DNA of 64,000 nt from Bradyrhizobium sp. LLZ17 (GTDB taxonomy: Bacteria; Pseudomonadota; Alphaproteobacteria; Rhizobiales; Xanthobacteraceae), in assembly GCF_041200145.1 (NCBI RefSeq), contig NZ_CP165734.1:372001-436000 (forward strand), given 5' to 3'. The position numbers and the translations under genes were made by a program. How positions within the stretch are numbered: position 1 is the stretch's first letter; every line of letters starts with the position of its first letter. Shown one piece after another: positions 62,653 through 64,000 of this stretch. Under the pieces are notes generated by a model. It did not search any database. It saw only the letters and a program-made list of their open reading frames with translations, and was not told the DNA's origin.

Positions 62653-63855
62653 TCACGGACGCCAGCCGTAAATCCAGTCCTGGCGGGCCAGCATGCGCTC
62701 CGGCCCGAGTGCGCGGATCGCAAGATCGCGTGCGAGCGCAAGCGGGCCGCCGAGATGATAGATGCGGCCCTGCTGCCGTGCGGTCCGCTGCACCCGCCTG
62801 ACGCGGGCCTGACGCGCCCGGCCGTATTGCTTCAGCGCCACCGCAATGCCGACTGCGCTCTCGGCGGCCTCGAGGCTCAACTGGCGGGCGAGCACGGCTG
62901 CATCCTCGATCGCCATGCCGGCCCCCTGAGCCGCGAACGGCAGCATCCCGTGCACGGCGTCACCAAGCAGCGCGACCGGATCTTTATTCCAGGGGCAGCC
63001 CTCGGGCACGCCGAACAGCGCCCATTTGCGCCAGCTGTCGACGGCCGCGAGCATCATCCGCGCCGTCGGTGGCCAGCGCGGCGCGGCGAAGGCGTCCATC
63101 ACCTCGAACGGATCGCCCGGCGTGCTCCAGCCCGGTCTGTTCCAGGTGCCCGGCAGCACCGCCACGACGTTGATCTGGCGGCCGCCGGCGATCGGATAGG
63201 CGACCAGATGGGCGTTTTGGCCCATCCAGAGTTGCACGCGCCGCGCGGTGTAGTCCTTCGGCAACTGCGTGGCGTCGAGCGTGCCGCGCCAGGCGATCAG
63301 CCCGGAGAAGCGCGGCCGCACCTCCGGAAAGATCTGCTGGCGTACCGTCGACCAGATACCGTCGGCCCCGATCAGCGCGCTGGCCAGATCGCTGCGGCGG
63401 ATCGTGCCGCTGCGATGGACGACCGTCAGTCCCTTGGCGTGAGGCGCGACATCCTCGAACATCGCGCCGAGTTTCAACTCGACATCGGGATGGTCGGAGA
63501 CCGCGCCCGCGAGCGCAGCTTGCAGGTCGGCGCGATGCACCACCCAATAGGGCGCGCCGGCGCGGTTGGCGGCGGCTTCACCGAGCGGCATGCGCAGCAA
63601 TTCGCCGCCGGCACGCGCGCTCATGATCGAGACCGCCTCCGGGACGACCGCGCGCAGCTTGAGCCGCTCGGTCAGGCCGAGCTCGACCAGCACGCGGCTG
63701 GCATTGGGGGAGAGTTGCAGGCCGGCGCCGACTTCCTCGAGCCGCTCGGCCTTTTCCAGCACGACGATGCGAAAACCGCGGGCCGCCAGCGCAAGCGCGG
63801 CCGTCAGTCCTCCGATTCCGGCACCTGCAATGACGATTGTTCGGGAGAGCGCCAC
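62653..63855 (-). CDS. FAD-dependent monooxygenase (salicylate-hydroxylase-like)
   Basis: 400 residues from GTG 63855. TIVIAGAGIGGLTAALALAA binds FAD; EEVGAGLQLSPNASRVLVEL, the DG motif (LIGADGIWSTVRQQ) and GDAVHGMLPFAAQGAGMAIE with DAAVLARQL are group A flavoprotein hydroxylase blocks. It would hydroxylate an aromatic compound using NAD(P)H and oxygen, but the substrate is not evident. The 3' end of a small zinc-finger protein gene lies 19 bases upstream on the same strand. Confidence 0.92.
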   Translation of the reverse strand: MALSRTIVIAGAGIGGLTAALALAARGFRIVVLEKAERLEEVGAGLQLSPNASRVLVELGLTERLKLRAVVPEAVSIMSARAGGELLRMPLGEAAANRAGAPYWVVHRADLQAALAGAVSDHPDVELKLGAMFEDVAPHAKGLTVVHRSGTIRRSDLASALIGADGIWSTVRQQIFPEVRPRFSGLIAWRGTLDATQLPKDYTARRVQLWMGQNAHLVAYPIAGGRQINVVAVLPGTWNRPGWSTPGDPFEVMDAFAAPRWPPTARMMLAAVDSWRKWALFGVPEGCPWNKDPVALLGDAVHGMLPFAAQGAGMAIEDAAVLARQLSLEAAESAVGIAVALKQYGRARQARVRRVQRTARQQGRIYHLGGPLALARDLAIRALGPERMLARQDWIYGWRP

Positions 63856-63874
63856 TCCTGACCGATAAGACCGG

Positions 63875-64000
63875 TCAGGCCACCTTGTCCTTCAGGACGC
63901 ATTCCGGCGGCCGGGCATCGCCAGCCTTCAGGTCGGCGGCGAAGCGGTAAAGCGTCGAGCAGTAGGGGCAGATGATCTCGTTGTCGTTGCCGAGGTCGAG
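63875..64000 (-). CDS. Zinc-finger domain protein (zf-CHCC type), C-terminal part
   Basis: 41 residues to a TGA at 63875-63877; the start is beyond the window. It reads NDNEIICPYCSTLYRFAADL and then ARPPECVLKDKVA. The CPYC pair is half of the CHCC zinc site found in small alpha-proteobacterial relatives of the complex I subunit NDUFS6. The missing His lies outside the window. It is co-directional with the FAD monooxygenase gene, 19 bases apart. Confidence 0.8.
   Translation of the reverse strand, partial: LDLGNDNEIICPYCSTLYRFAADLKAGDARPPECVLKDKVA

Overview
The window looks like chromosome of a high-GC Rhizobiales bacterium, most probably Bradyrhizobium or a close relative. This is an inference from protein families, a CIRCE-controlled groESL operon, and dense dispersed palindromic repeats (three families, 13 copies). 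No replication origin, transposase, integrase, phage gene or CRISPR array was seen. The only RNA gene found is tRNA-Leu(UAA).

Layout. 0-5.2 kb: a broken GFA gene, an arsR-AHSA1 pair and, divergently, a tetR-hlyD-ABC-ABC2 export operon. 5.3-6.6 kb: a membrane adenylate/guanylate cyclase. 7-11.2 kb: gntR, an MFS carrier, a broken Tat-exported amidohydrolase and a PhzF-type protein. 11.2-16.2 kb: DUF488/DUF72, two small envelope proteins and two lipid-linked-sugar glycosyltransferases. 16.2-20.4 kb: a FecR-like protein with a CHASE2 cyclase, and a DUF2778 protein. 20.4-22.4 kb: GST/LysR and a lepB remnant. 22.5-25.2 kb: groESL and usg. 25.3-28.6 kb: a cupin with a histone-like tail, a nucleoside permease and an MFS carrier. 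28.8-34.3 kb: a xylose/ribose-type ABC sugar operon ending in a truncated FGGY kinase. 34.3-39.4 kb: an SDR gene and the Anbu proteasome-like operon. 39.7-45.8 kb: a broken CinA-type gene, gpt, core-MetE, an HCCA isomerase-like protein, a quinone oxidoreductase and an enoyl-CoA hydratase. 46-57 kb: a peptide/amide uptake and hydrolysis locus (amidase, two M20 peptidases, M81/MlrC, Dpp-type ABC importer with its binding protein). 57.2-64 kb: GT39, Bcr/CflA, a DUF2029-like transferase, tRNA-Leu, a lipoprotein, an FAD monooxygenase and the end of a zinc-finger gene.

Regulation visible in sequence. arsR, tetR and gntR each have a promoter whose -10 box ends 6 bases before the start codon, with a palindromic operator inside the promoter. 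This predicts leaderless, autoregulated mRNAs. groESL has an RpoH-like promoter followed by CIRCE. The usg leader can form two mutually exclusive hairpins.

Quality note. Five otherwise well-conserved genes (GFA, amidohydrolase, transglutaminase, CinA-type, DppC) are each broken by a single-base indel. Five in 64 kb is many, and base-level assembly error is a serious alternative to real gene decay. Two further genes (FGGY kinase, signal peptidase) are true fragments that no single indel would repair.
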